From contig WFRT01000342.1 in assembly GCA_015486445.1 (NCBI GenBank), positions 1-12,164 of the forward strand: a stretch of 12,164 nt of DNA, read 5' to 3'. A model generated the notes under the pieces. That model did not search any database and had not been told where the DNA came from. It saw nothing but the letters and a program-made list of their open reading frames with translations. This document shows positions 4,704-12,031 of this stretch, piece by piece. The first letter of the stretch is position 1. Every line of letters starts with the position of its first letter. Position numbers and translations under genes: made by a program. The DNA comes from Pseudomonadota bacterium. GTDB lineage: Bacteria; Desulfobacterota; Anaeroferrophillalia; Anaeroferrophillales; Tharpellaceae.

Positions 4704-6992
4704 ATGAGGTTGAAGAAACAGGGATTGATAAAAAGGGTCGGGATTCTGGCCCTGGGCATGCTGGCGGTTCTGCTGCTGGCCACTATTTCCGGAGCGGTTA
4801 CGATTGACAAGGTCGAAACCGGCGAGGATGTGTTTTCCTATATCCAGAGAGTCAAAGGCAAGTTCGACCATACCCTTTACTGCCAGGTGATGGGCGCGGC
4901 CAATGCCTACAAGGAAGGGGACGAGACCCTGGGGGTGGCGGCCGACAATGAAACCACCCGGGTCTATGCCCGGATGCTGCTGGCCAACACCAGGGTCAAG
5001 GATGTCCACGAGCACCCGCTGTTCGTCGACGGACTGCAGAAACTGGTCTGGAAGTCGATTGACCAGGCCCAGTACAACAAGGTCAAGGACATGACCCTGG
5101 GTGAACTCAAGGATTATATCCTGACCCGCAACGAGGCCGACATCAAGGGCATCATGGAAGGGCTCGACAGCGATGTCATCGCCTGCATGCCGAAACTGAT
5201 GAGCAACGCCGAACTGATCGCCGTCGGCCAGAAGGTCTTCAACCCGCTGCCGCACAGTAAACTCGGTGCCAAGGGCTATCTTGCCGCCCGGGTCCAGCCC
5301 AATTCGCCGACCGACAACGTCGACGATATCCAGTGGCAGGTCTTCGACGCCTTCTCATTCGCCGTCGGCGATTTGATTGTCGGCACCAACCCGGTCGACA
5401 GCAGCGTCGACAGCGTCGCCGCGGTTGAAAACTGCCTTTCCGAAATCCTGAAAACCTTCAAGATTGACGGCTACATGCCCTGGTGCGTGCTCGCTCACAT
5501 CGACGTCCAGGCCGAAGTGGAGAAGAAATATCCCGGCTCGACCGCGATCTTTTTCCAGAGCCTGGCCGGCTGCGACCAGGCCAACCAGACCTTCGGCCTG
5601 ACCAACCAGAAACTGCTCGATTACGCCAAGTCCCGCAAGGGGCAGCATTACGGCCTCTATTTCGAGACCGGCCAGGGAGCCGATTTTACCAACGGGGCCG
5701 GCAACGGTTTTGACATGGTGGTCCATGAATCACGCAAATACGGCCTGGCCCGGGTTCTGAAGTACGAATTGGCCAAGGTCCAGCCCGATGGCGCCTGGAT
5801 TCATCTCAACGACGTCGCCGGTTTCATCGGCCCCGAGGTTTTCACCTCCCGCGAACAGTTGGTCCGCTGCTGTCTCGAAGATATCGTCATGGGCAAACTC
5901 CACGGCCTCTGCCATGGTCTCGACATCTGTTCGACCCTGCACATGACCGTCTCGCTCGACGATCTCGAATGGTGCCAGGACCAGATCGCCCCGGCCAACC
6001 CCGGCTACCTGATGGCCCTGCCGACCCGCAACGACCCGATGCTGAGCTATTTGACCACGAGTTTCCAGGACCATGTCCGCCTGCGGGAAAAATTCGGCTT
6101 CAAGGTCAATGACGTGATGTGGGCGTTCTTCAAGAAGATCAAGATCATCGATCAGAACGGCAAGTTCACCGAGCATGCCGGCGACCCCATCTGGGTCTAC
6201 TACCAGTATTGCCAGGCCCGGGGCGACAAGCGTTCCAAGGATGAAATCTACGCCGAAGGGCATAAGAAGATCAAGGAAGTCGTCGGTCGCGGCGTCGATC
6301 TTGCCATCGGCCACGGCAAGAAGGTTTCCGACATCGAACCCGAACTCGACAAAACCATCCACGCCCTCTACGACGACGCCAAGGTTTCTCTCTGGTCCGA
6401 ATACACCCCGGAATTCATCAAGACCATCCCTGACGCCCTGGTCGTCAAGACCCAGGCCAAGGATCGCGAAGATTACATCGCCCATCCGGCCAGCGGTGAA
6501 AAACTCAGTCAATCGGCGGTTGCCACCCTGGAAAAACTGCGTGATTCCTGGAAGGGCAAAACCCCCGACGTTCAGGTCGTCATCTCCGACGGTCTCAACG
6601 CCAAGGCAACCATGGACAAAGGGCACCTGATGCCTTACCTGAAGGCTCTGAAGAAGGATCTCAAAGCCGCCGGCATGAGCTTGTCGACGAAAAACATCGT
6701 CATGATCAACGGCCGGGTACGAGCCGGCTACGAAATCGGCAACGTGCTTTTTGCCAAGGCCCAGGCCGACCGGCCGGAAACCATCGTCCACGTTATCGGC
6801 GAGCGTCCCGGCAGCGGCCATCACAATTTCTCGGTCTATATCGCCTCCCCGAAAGCCAAGGTCTGGCAGGCGAAAAAGGTCGACCACGACATCGTCCGCG
6901 TGATTTCCGGGATTTCCAACACTTCACTCGACCCGGCCAAGGCCGCGGATGAAACCGTACGCCTGATCAAAAAGATCAACGCCAGGAAGTAA
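4704..6992 (+). CDS. eutBC: Exported ethanolamine ammonia-lyase-like protein, EutB-EutC fusion
   Basis: This 762-residue protein joins both subunits of adenosylcobalamin-dependent ethanolamine ammonia-lyase, which deaminates ethanolamine to acetaldehyde and ammonia. Residues about 36-500 follow EutB; the E. coli active-site residues Arg160, Gln162, Asn193, Glu287 and Asp362 correspond to Arg196 and Gln198 (ARVQPN), Asn229 (VGTNPV), Glu321 (LYFETGQG) and Asp407 (GLD). EutB-like sequence ends at AGDP (492-495). Residues about 585-762 follow the core of EutC: PDVQVVISDGL (621-631), GRVRAGYEIG (670-679), the corrinoid-site loop GERPGSG (699-705) and ISNT...DPAKAA. The intervening 500-585, where EutC normally has a GRAGxRPxT-like motif, is divergent. 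Residues 1-31 form a Sec-type signal sequence: RLKK...KR, core VGILALGMLAVLLLATI, then SGA. AGGAGGT at 4693-4699 supports this start, so the signal is not an annotation artefact. Known lyases are cytoplasmic, so export is unexpected; a membrane-anchored form is possible. There are 11 cysteines. Enzyme activity is inferred, not shown. Confidence 0.9.
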   Translation: MRLKKQGLIKRVGILALGMLAVLLLATISGAVTIDKVETGEDVFSYIQRVKGKFDHTLYCQVMGAANAYKEGDETLGVAADNETTRVYARMLLANTRVKDVHEHPLFVDGLQKLVWKSIDQAQYNKVKDMTLGELKDYILTRNEADIKGIMEGLDSDVIACMPKLMSNAELIAVGQKVFNPLPHSKLGAKGYLAARVQPNSPTDNVDDIQWQVFDAFSFAVGDLIVGTNPVDSSVDSVAAVENCLSEILKTFKIDGYMPWCVLAHIDVQAEVEKKYPGSTAIFFQSLAGCDQANQTFGLTNQKLLDYAKSRKGQHYGLYFETGQGADFTNGAGNGFDMVVHESRKYGLARVLKYELAKVQPDGAWIHLNDVAGFIGPEVFTSREQLVRCCLEDIVMGKLHGLCHGLDICSTLHMTVSLDDLEWCQDQIAPANPGYLMALPTRNDPMLSYLTTSFQDHVRLREKFGFKVNDVMWAFFKKIKIIDQNGKFTEHAGDPIWVYYQYCQARGDKRSKDEIYAEGHKKIKEVVGRGVDLAIGHGKKVSDIEPELDKTIHALYDDAKVSLWSEYTPEFIKTIPDALVVKTQAKDREDYIAHPASGEKLSQSAVATLEKLRDSWKGKTPDVQVVISDGLNAKATMDKGHLMPYLKALKKDLKAAGMSLSTKNIVMINGRVRAGYEIGNVLFAKAQADRPETIVHVIGERPGSGHHNFSVYIASPKAKVWQAKKVDHDIVRVISGISNTSLDPAKAADETVRLIKKINARK

Positions 6993-7005
6993 CTCTACCC
7001 ATCAA

Positions 7006-7048
7006 CCGGCGGCCGGCAAGCCTTTCCTGGCAGCCTGCCGGCCGCCGG
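7006..7048 (+). other. Perfect 13-bp GC hairpin after the EutBC gene
   Basis: Positions 7006-7018 and 7036-7048 are exact reverse complements (CCGGCGGCCGGCA and TGCCGGCCGCCGG). The 17-nt centre can add a further 3-bp GCC/GGC stem. It starts 13 nt after the EutBC stop codon. No T-run follows, so it is not a standard intrinsic terminator. It may shield the 3' end of the upstream message or cause partial termination before the membrane and importer genes. It could also be one copy of a dispersed palindrome. Confidence 0.7.
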
Positions 7049-7098
7049 CCAACTTGTTATGTCAGACTCCAGGCCCGGGCCACGGCCATTTCTTCCCT

Positions 7099-7899
7099 AT
7101 GCCGCCATACGACAAGAATCCAGTCGCCGAGCACCAGGTTCCCAATCTGGCCGGGAAGCTCAGACTCTATTGCCAGGCCCTGGTCTCGGTTTCCCTCTAT
7201 CGCTACGGAGAAGTCGGCAACCTGATCTACACGATCGGCATGAACACCCTGGAGGGCGTGGTGCTCTACACCATGTTCTCGATGGCCCAGAACGAGATGA
7301 AGGTGGCGGCGGTGCTTGGGGTCGCGGTTAAATACGCCTATCCCGGCATCACCGTGATCAGCAGCAATTTCACCTCCGGCTTTATCGACAAGATCGAATC
7401 GTCGGGCTCACGCCGGGCCCAGATCAGCGGCCTCATCCGGGCCCAGCTCGGGGTCGGGGCCGGCCAGGCCCTGGGCGGCATCCTGCTTTTCCTCTGCTTT
7501 CCGCCGGTCTTCAAGTATCTTTTTTTCGCCTCCCCCTGGCACAACCAGATCCTGGTCGCCCTTTACCTCCTGCATCATATCTGCGACGGCTCGGCCCAGA
7601 TCCTTGAAGGCCGCAGCTGGTTCAAGATAATCGAAATCTCCCTGCGCCGGGGTCGCCTGGAAGAGCTCAAGAAACATTTCTGGGTGATCTACGCTCTTTC
7701 CCAGAATGTCCAGCTGGTGCTCGGCCAGATTTTCCTCTGGGGCTCGCTGAGCCTTACCTCTTTCAGCCACGAACGCCTGACTTCGCCCCTGATCATGTTC
7801 ACCGCCGTCGGCGGTCTGCTGCTGGTGACCGGGGCCAAGTTCATCCTGCCGGCCGCCTGGTATCTCAACTACCGCAACCTGCGCCGCCAGCCTTATTGA
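7099..7899 (+). CDS. Six-helix integral membrane protein of unknown function
   Basis: I do not recognise this 266-residue protein. About six hydrophobic segments are visible (roughly residues 38-62, 68-90, 115-135, 149-167, 194-218 and 230-252), with a basic Arg-rich loop (SLRRGRLEELKKH, 181-193) and a basic tail (RNLRRQPY), as expected for cytoplasmic ends in the inner membrane. A polar stretch HHICDGSAQILEGRSWFK (159-176) stands out as a possible functional motif. The ATG at 7099 is the most natural start although no good ribosome-binding site precedes it; a TTG at 7054 would add 15 residues of unlikely sequence. It lies between the exported EutBC gene and the importer ATPase gene, 26 nt before the latter. 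This suggests a transport or anchoring partner of that cluster, for example an extra permease component or amine/corrinoid channel. That function is only inferred from position. Confidence 0.75.
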   Translation: MPPYDKNPVAEHQVPNLAGKLRLYCQALVSVSLYRYGEVGNLIYTIGMNTLEGVVLYTMFSMAQNEMKVAAVLGVAVKYAYPGITVISSNFTSGFIDKIESSGSRRAQISGLIRAQLGVGAGQALGGILLFLCFPPVFKYLFFASPWHNQILVALYLLHHICDGSAQILEGRSWFKIIEISLRRGRLEELKKHFWVIYALSQNVQLVLGQIFLWGSLSLTSFSHERLTSPLIMFTAVGGLLLVTGAKFILPAAWYLNYRNLRRQPY

Positions 7900-7925
7900 A
7901 TAAAAACCGCCTGGTGAGGACGACA

Positions 7926-8741
7926 ATGACGGCCCGGAAAAATGCCGGATCGGACTCGGCCCCGGCGCTGACGCCGATGCTGAAAATCGACCGTTTGAGC
8001 TATCTCCGCGATGGTCGGCCGATTCTCGACGAGCTTTCCCTGACCTACGCCCCGGGCCGGCTCCACGGCCTGATCGGGCCCAATGGTTCCGGCAAGACCA
8101 CATTGTTGAAAAATATCTGCCGGATCTACCGGCCGACCTCAGGCCGGATCTTCATCGCCGGCCGGGACTGCGCGATTCTCGGCCGGCGGCAGCTCAGCAC
8201 GATGGTGACGCTGGTGCCCCAGAACCCGGCGGTCGGTTTCCCCATCCTGGTCCGGGATCTGGTGACCATGGGCCGCTACCCCCATCTTAAGCGTTTCCAG
8301 CCCCTGGGTGAAGAAGACCGGCGGATCGTAAACCAGGCACTCGCGGCCACCAATACACTGTCCCTGAAGGAGCGGCCGGTAACCGAGCTTTCCGGCGGTG
8401 AGGCCCAGCTCGTGATGATCGCCCGCTCGCTGGCCACCGGGGCCGACCTGATTCTGCTCGACGAGCCCACCGCCAGCCTTGACATCGGCAACTCGCTGAC
8501 CGTCATGGAGATGCTGGTCAAGCTGAAAAACGAGGGCAAAACCATTTTCACGGCCCTCCACGACCTCAACCAGGCCCGCTGCTACTGCGATACGATCACG
8601 ATCATAAAATCCGGGCGCCTCCATTTCCAGGGGGAGGCGGAGGCCGCCTTCAGCCCGGAAAAGATGCGCGAGGTCTTCAATGTCGACTGCCGGCCCGGCG
8701 GCCGGCAGCTGGAGTTCACCCTGGCCGACCGGGGAAATTGA
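7926..8741 (+). CDS. ABC importer ATPase, FecE/BtuD type
   Basis: The 271-residue protein is a complete ABC nucleotide-binding domain. It has Walker A GPNGSGKT (51-58), Q-loop Gln99 in VPQNP, signature LSGGE (155-159), Walker B LILLDE (175-180), D-loop SLD and switch His212 in ALHDLNQA. The short spacing and the VRDLVTMGRYPH segment after the Q-loop are typical of ATPases serving FecCD-type importers for siderophores, haem and vitamin B12. The start is placed at ATG 7926 because GTGAGGA (7914-7920) precedes it at proper distance. TTG 7896, GTG 7914 and ATG 7977 are alternatives in the same frame, and the conserved domain begins only at 7977. It should power the permease at 9869-10900 with the binding protein at 8832-9872. 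Substrate is not readable from this subunit. Confidence 0.93.
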   Translation: MTARKNAGSDSAPALTPMLKIDRLSYLRDGRPILDELSLTYAPGRLHGLIGPNGSGKTTLLKNICRIYRPTSGRIFIAGRDCAILGRRQLSTMVTLVPQNPAVGFPILVRDLVTMGRYPHLKRFQPLGEEDRRIVNQALAATNTLSLKERPVTELSGGEAQLVMIARSLATGADLILLDEPTASLDIGNSLTVMEMLVKLKNEGKTIFTALHDLNQARCYCDTITIIKSGRLHFQGEAEAAFSPEKMREVFNVDCRPGGRQLEFTLADRGN

Positions 8742-8831
8742 AAGAGAAGAAGTCCACTTTATGCTTTGCCGGGTATGAAGCCTGCCTGGCAACAACTCTT
8801 TTCTGCAATAACTCTCTTCAAGGATTAACCA

Positions 8832-9872
8832 ATGGCTGGAAAACGGGCGATAACCGTGGTAAAGATCATCATCCCGGGACTGCTGCTGTTTTTTTGCCTG
8901 TCCGCCGGAATCTCTTTCGCCTGGCAACTTCCTCCGACCCCGCTGCCGATGGAAGCTCTCAGGCAGAAGCTGCTCGAGGCCCGGGGCGCCCCGAGAGACA
9001 GCGGGCGCTGGCCCCGGACCATCACCTTCACCAGCCACCGGTTCGACTACCGGAGCAAATCCTTTGTCAGCCGGACCCGGACCCTGACCCTGGAGCGCCG
9101 GCCGCAGCGCATCATCGCCCACGCCGTCGGCATCAGCGAGATCCTGTGGGCCATCTGTCCCCGGCAAAACCTGGTATTGTTCAACCAGGTGGCCGCCGAC
9201 CCCCGTTTTTCGATGATCGCCGGGGAGGTCGAAAAAAGCGGCCGGGTTTTTAACAGCCGCCAGACCGAACTGGTCATCGCAGCCCGGCCCGACCTGGTCC
9301 TGACCGTGACTTTCTCGGACGCCTCCTTCAAAGAGCGTCTGCGCCGGGCCGGCATCCGGGTGGTCGATTTCGGGGCTCCCGATTCACTTGCCGCGGTGCT
9401 CGAGGAGATCGCCGTCCTTGGCCGGATTATCGGCGAGGAGGGCAATGCCGAGGCCCTGCTCACCGAAATTCGCCAGCAGAGGGCAAAACTCAAGGCGGCA
9501 ATTCCTGATACAGGCCCGCCGCCCCGGCTCCTGTTTTACGACCACGGCGGCTATATCCCGGGGACAAGCTCCAATTTCAACTCCCTCTGCCGGCTCATCG
9601 GGGCGGTCAACCTCGGGGCCCAACACGGGATCAAATCCTGGCGGCAGATCGACAACGAAACCCTGCTCAAGTGGGACCCGGAAATCATTCTCGTCACGGT
9701 GGAAAGCGGCCTGAAAAAAACCCTGGCCGCCGACCCGCTGCTCGCCCATGCCCGGGCGGTCAGGGAAAAGCGAGTGCTGGAAATTCCCGGCGTCTACCTC
9801 CAGGCCAATTCCCAGTTCATTCTCCTGAGCGCCAACCTGCTGGCTGGCATTGTCTACCGGGGGCGGTATTGA
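8832..9872 (+). CDS. Periplasmic binding protein of the FecB/BtuF family
   Basis: The 346-residue protein starts with a Sec signal sequence (KR, then VVKIIIPGLLLFFCLSAGISFA, cleavage near residue 30). The binding-protein domain begins around residue 85 with LTLERRPQRIIAHAVGISEILWAI. It continues with TELVIAARPDLVLTVT (145-160), the long helix linking the two lobes (186-222), RLLFYDHGGYIPGTSSNFNSLCRLIGAVNL (232-261) and LLKWDPEIILVTV (278-290). This order matches helical-backbone binding proteins for siderophores, haem or corrinoids. About 50 residues between the signal peptide and the domain (31-84) are extra and have no known counterpart that I recognise. There is no lipobox cysteine at the cleavage site, so it is probably soluble. 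AAGGA 7 nt before the ATG supports the start. The stop codon overlaps the start of the permease gene. The ligand is unknown; a corrinoid is favoured only by the neighbouring EutBC gene. Confidence 0.88.
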   Translation: MAGKRAITVVKIIIPGLLLFFCLSAGISFAWQLPPTPLPMEALRQKLLEARGAPRDSGRWPRTITFTSHRFDYRSKSFVSRTRTLTLERRPQRIIAHAVGISEILWAICPRQNLVLFNQVAADPRFSMIAGEVEKSGRVFNSRQTELVIAARPDLVLTVTFSDASFKERLRRAGIRVVDFGAPDSLAAVLEEIAVLGRIIGEEGNAEALLTEIRQQRAKLKAAIPDTGPPPRLLFYDHGGYIPGTSSNFNSLCRLIGAVNLGAQHGIKSWRQIDNETLLKWDPEIILVTVESGLKKTLAADPLLAHARAVREKRVLEIPGVYLQANSQFILLSANLLAGIVYRGRY

Positions 9873-10900
9873 AGCAAAAAACCCTGTATGTCACCGCCGG
9901 CCTGGTCGGGCTTATCCTGGTCGGGGCAATGATCTCCCTGACCCACGGGGCGTTCCAGATTCCCGCCGGCCGGGTGCTGGAGATCCTGCTCTACAAATGC
10001 GGGCTCGGGGCCGGCGGCAAGCCCGGCCCGGTGGAGGTCGCGATCGTTATCGACGGCCGCCTGCCCCGGGTGCTGACCGCCATCCTGGTCGGTTTCGCGC
10101 TGGCCCTGGCCGGAACCGTGATGCAGGGAATCTTCCGCAACCCGATGGCTGGCCCCGGGGTCGTGGGCATCAGTTCCGGGGCCGCGCTCGGAGCCGTGGT
10201 TGCGATCTATCTCGGGCTGGTTACGGTCTTTCCGGCGGCCCTGCCGCTGTTTGCGATCATCGGCGCCCTGCTGACCCTGGTCACGGTTTTTACGATCGCC
10301 ACCAGCGGCGGCCGGACCTCGGTCGCCACCCTGCTGCTGGCCGGCATCGCCTTGAACCTGATCCTCGGGGCCGTGACCTCTTTCGTCATTACCCTGAGCA
10401 CCCGGGAGTTCGATGTCGCCCGGGTGATCGTCACCTGGCTGATGGGAGACCTGAACAACCGTACCTGGATGCATGTCGGCATCGCCGCCGCCACCCTGGC
10501 GGTGGCCGTCCTTCTGGTTGCCGCCTACATCAGGGAGTTGAACATCCTGATGCTGGGCGAGGAGAGCGCCGCCAGTCTCGGGGTCGAAATCGGCCGCAGC
10601 CGCAACCTTCTGCTGCTGGCCGCCGCCCTGGCCACCGGCGGCGCCATCGCCGTTTCCGGCAGCATCGGCTTTGTCGGGCTCGTCGCCCCCCACATGGTCC
10701 GGGCCGTCGTCGGCCCCGACAACCGCAGGCTCTTTCCCGTCGCCGGCCTGCTCGGAGCCCTTTTTCTCGTCTATGCCGATATCTTCGTCCGGCTGGTGAT
10801 CACCGTCGATCTCAAGATCGGCATCCTGACCTCGCTGCTCGGCGGCCCCTTCTTCATCTACCAGATCATCCGCTACCGCAAGCGTTTCGAATATATGTGA
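9869..10900 (+). CDS. FecCD-family ABC importer permease (BtuC-like)
   Basis: The start is assigned to TTG at 9869, which shares the sequence TTGA with the stop of the binding-protein gene and has a GGGGGCGG stretch just before it. This gives 343 residues, the usual family length; the first ATG (9929) would cut into the first membrane helix. The family hallmarks are present: RLPRVLTAILVGFALALAGTVMQGIFRNPMAGPGVVGISSGAALGA in the first half, LNILMLGEESAASLGVEI (the cytoplasmic coupling loop that touches the ATPase), GSIGFVGLVAPHMVRAVVGPDNR, and the C-terminal GGPFFIYQIIRYR. About ten membrane helices can be counted by eye. With the ATPase and binding protein it makes a complete Type II importer for a large chelate such as cobalamin, haem or a siderophore. 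The overlapping stop and start imply translational coupling, with the permease made in step with its binding protein. Confidence 0.95.
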   Translation: MKQKTLYVTAGLVGLILVGAMISLTHGAFQIPAGRVLEILLYKCGLGAGGKPGPVEVAIVIDGRLPRVLTAILVGFALALAGTVMQGIFRNPMAGPGVVGISSGAALGAVVAIYLGLVTVFPAALPLFAIIGALLTLVTVFTIATSGGRTSVATLLLAGIALNLILGAVTSFVITLSTREFDVARVIVTWLMGDLNNRTWMHVGIAAATLAVAVLLVAAYIRELNILMLGEESAASLGVEIGRSRNLLLLAAALATGGAIAVSGSIGFVGLVAPHMVRAVVGPDNRRLFPVAGLLGALFLVYADIFVRLVITVDLKIGILTSLLGGPFFIYQIIRYRKRFEYM

Positions 10901-10961
10901 TTTAACAATAAATAGATTTTAACCATAATATTTTACATAGTTATATGACATATTTAATGCA
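10901..10961 (+). promoter_or_regulatory. AT-rich gap, probable promoter region of the moxR-type gene
   Basis: This 61-nt gap is strikingly AT-rich against GC-rich flanks (about 80% A+T by eye) and contains several -10-like elements such as TATAAT-related TAATAT and TTATAT. No good -35 box with proper spacing stands out. No intrinsic terminator follows the permease gene, so read-through from the importer genes into the AAA+ gene also remains possible. Confidence 0.35.
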
Positions 10962-11954
10962 ATGGATAATACAATGAACACTCCCGGTCCGGACCTTTTG
11001 CAGGAACTTAAAAAAATCATGGCGACCGTCGTGGTCGGCCATGACAGGCTGCTTGACACCATGATCACAACCCTCCTGGCCCGCGGCCATATCCTGGTCG
11101 AAGGGGTGCCGGGAGTGGCCAAGTCGCTGGTCGCAGAAACCTTCGCCAAGGTCTGCGGCGGCGATTTCAACCGCTTTCAGTTCACCCCGGACAAGATGCC
11201 GGGCGACATTCTCGGGAGCATGATTTTCAAAACCAGTAACGAGAGCTTCAGCTACCGCAAGGGACCGATTTTCTGCAACTTTTTCCTGGCCGACGAGATT
11301 AACCGGGCCTCGCCGAAGGTCCAGTCAGCCCTGCTCCAGGCCATGCAGGAAGGGGAGGTGAGTATCGAAGAGAAAGAGTTCCCCCTGCCTGAACCGTTCA
11401 TGGTCATGGCCACCCAGAACCCGATTGAACAGGTCGGCACCTACCCCCTGGCCGAAGCCCAGGTCGACCGCTTCATGGTCAAGTTTCAGGTTGAATACCT
11501 TGACGATGAAAAGGAGTTCGAACTGATCAAGCGCAAACACACCGATTTCGACCAGCGCACGGCCCGGCTGGCCCCGCTGCTCAGCCCGGAGATCATAGTC
11601 AAGTTTCAGGCCGCGGCTCACAGCCGGATTTCGGTCTCCGACACGGTTTTAAGGTACATCCTCAAGCTTTGCTTAAACAGCCGTCCGCGACCGGAAAAGG
11701 CCGACGGCTACCGGCCGGAAATCCATGACTACCTGAGACTGGGCGCCTCCCCCCGGGCCGCGGAGTCACTGCTTGCCATGGCCAAGGCCCGGGCTTTTTA
11801 CCAGGGCCGCGGCGAAGTCGATTTCAGCGACGTGGAAGAACTCCTGCCCCTGGTCATGAGCCATCGCCTGCTTCTCAATCATCGCGCCCTGGCCGAGGAA
11901 ACCACCCCGGGACAGCTGGTGGAAAGGATCATGGAGGCCACCCCGGCCTATTGA
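10962..11954 (+). CDS. MoxR-type AAA+ ATPase
   Basis: This 330-residue cytoplasmic ATPase has the complete MoxR signature. Walker A is GVPGVAKS (48-55), Walker B FFLADEIN (107-114) followed by RASPKVQSALLQAMQE, and sensor 1 is ATQNP (150-154). It also has the family motif GTYPLAEAQVDRF (159-171) and sensor 2 GASPRA (261-266). MoxR ATPases act as chaperones that insert metals or assemble periplasmic or surface complexes, usually beside genes for DUF58 and von Willebrand A domain proteins. No such partner lies in this window, although it could begin beyond the right edge. The first ATG (10962) is used; a second ATG four codons later (10974) is equally possible and neither has a good ribosome-binding site. 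Whether it serves the upstream cluster, for example by maturing the exported EutBC-like protein, is only a suggestion from position. Confidence 0.93.
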   Translation: MDNTMNTPGPDLLQELKKIMATVVVGHDRLLDTMITTLLARGHILVEGVPGVAKSLVAETFAKVCGGDFNRFQFTPDKMPGDILGSMIFKTSNESFSYRKGPIFCNFFLADEINRASPKVQSALLQAMQEGEVSIEEKEFPLPEPFMVMATQNPIEQVGTYPLAEAQVDRFMVKFQVEYLDDEKEFELIKRKHTDFDQRTARLAPLLSPEIIVKFQAAAHSRISVSDTVLRYILKLCLNSRPRPEKADGYRPEIHDYLRLGASPRAAESLLAMAKARAFYQGRGEVDFSDVEELLPLVMSHRLLLNHRALAEETTPGQLVERIMEATPAY

Positions 11955-12031
11955 TCCCCGTAACTATTCAGCTATATTCTATCTTCCTTCTTTCAGGAGG
12001 GGGCGGGGGTGGTTTTCTGAGCGGTTTCGGA

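Noticed and set aside
5730..6887. Long minus-strand open frame (385 codons) opposite the EutBC gene
   Set aside because: It mirrors the codon pattern of EutBC (Val/Asp/Gly-rich), has no recognisable domain and no ribosome-binding site. The + strand frame has clear EutB and EutC motifs.
9850..10905. + strand open frame of 351 codons overlapping the permease in another frame
   Set aside because: The product is Arg/Pro/His-rich and non-membrane, a typical frame shadow. The frame at 9869-10900 encodes all FecCD motifs and membrane helices.
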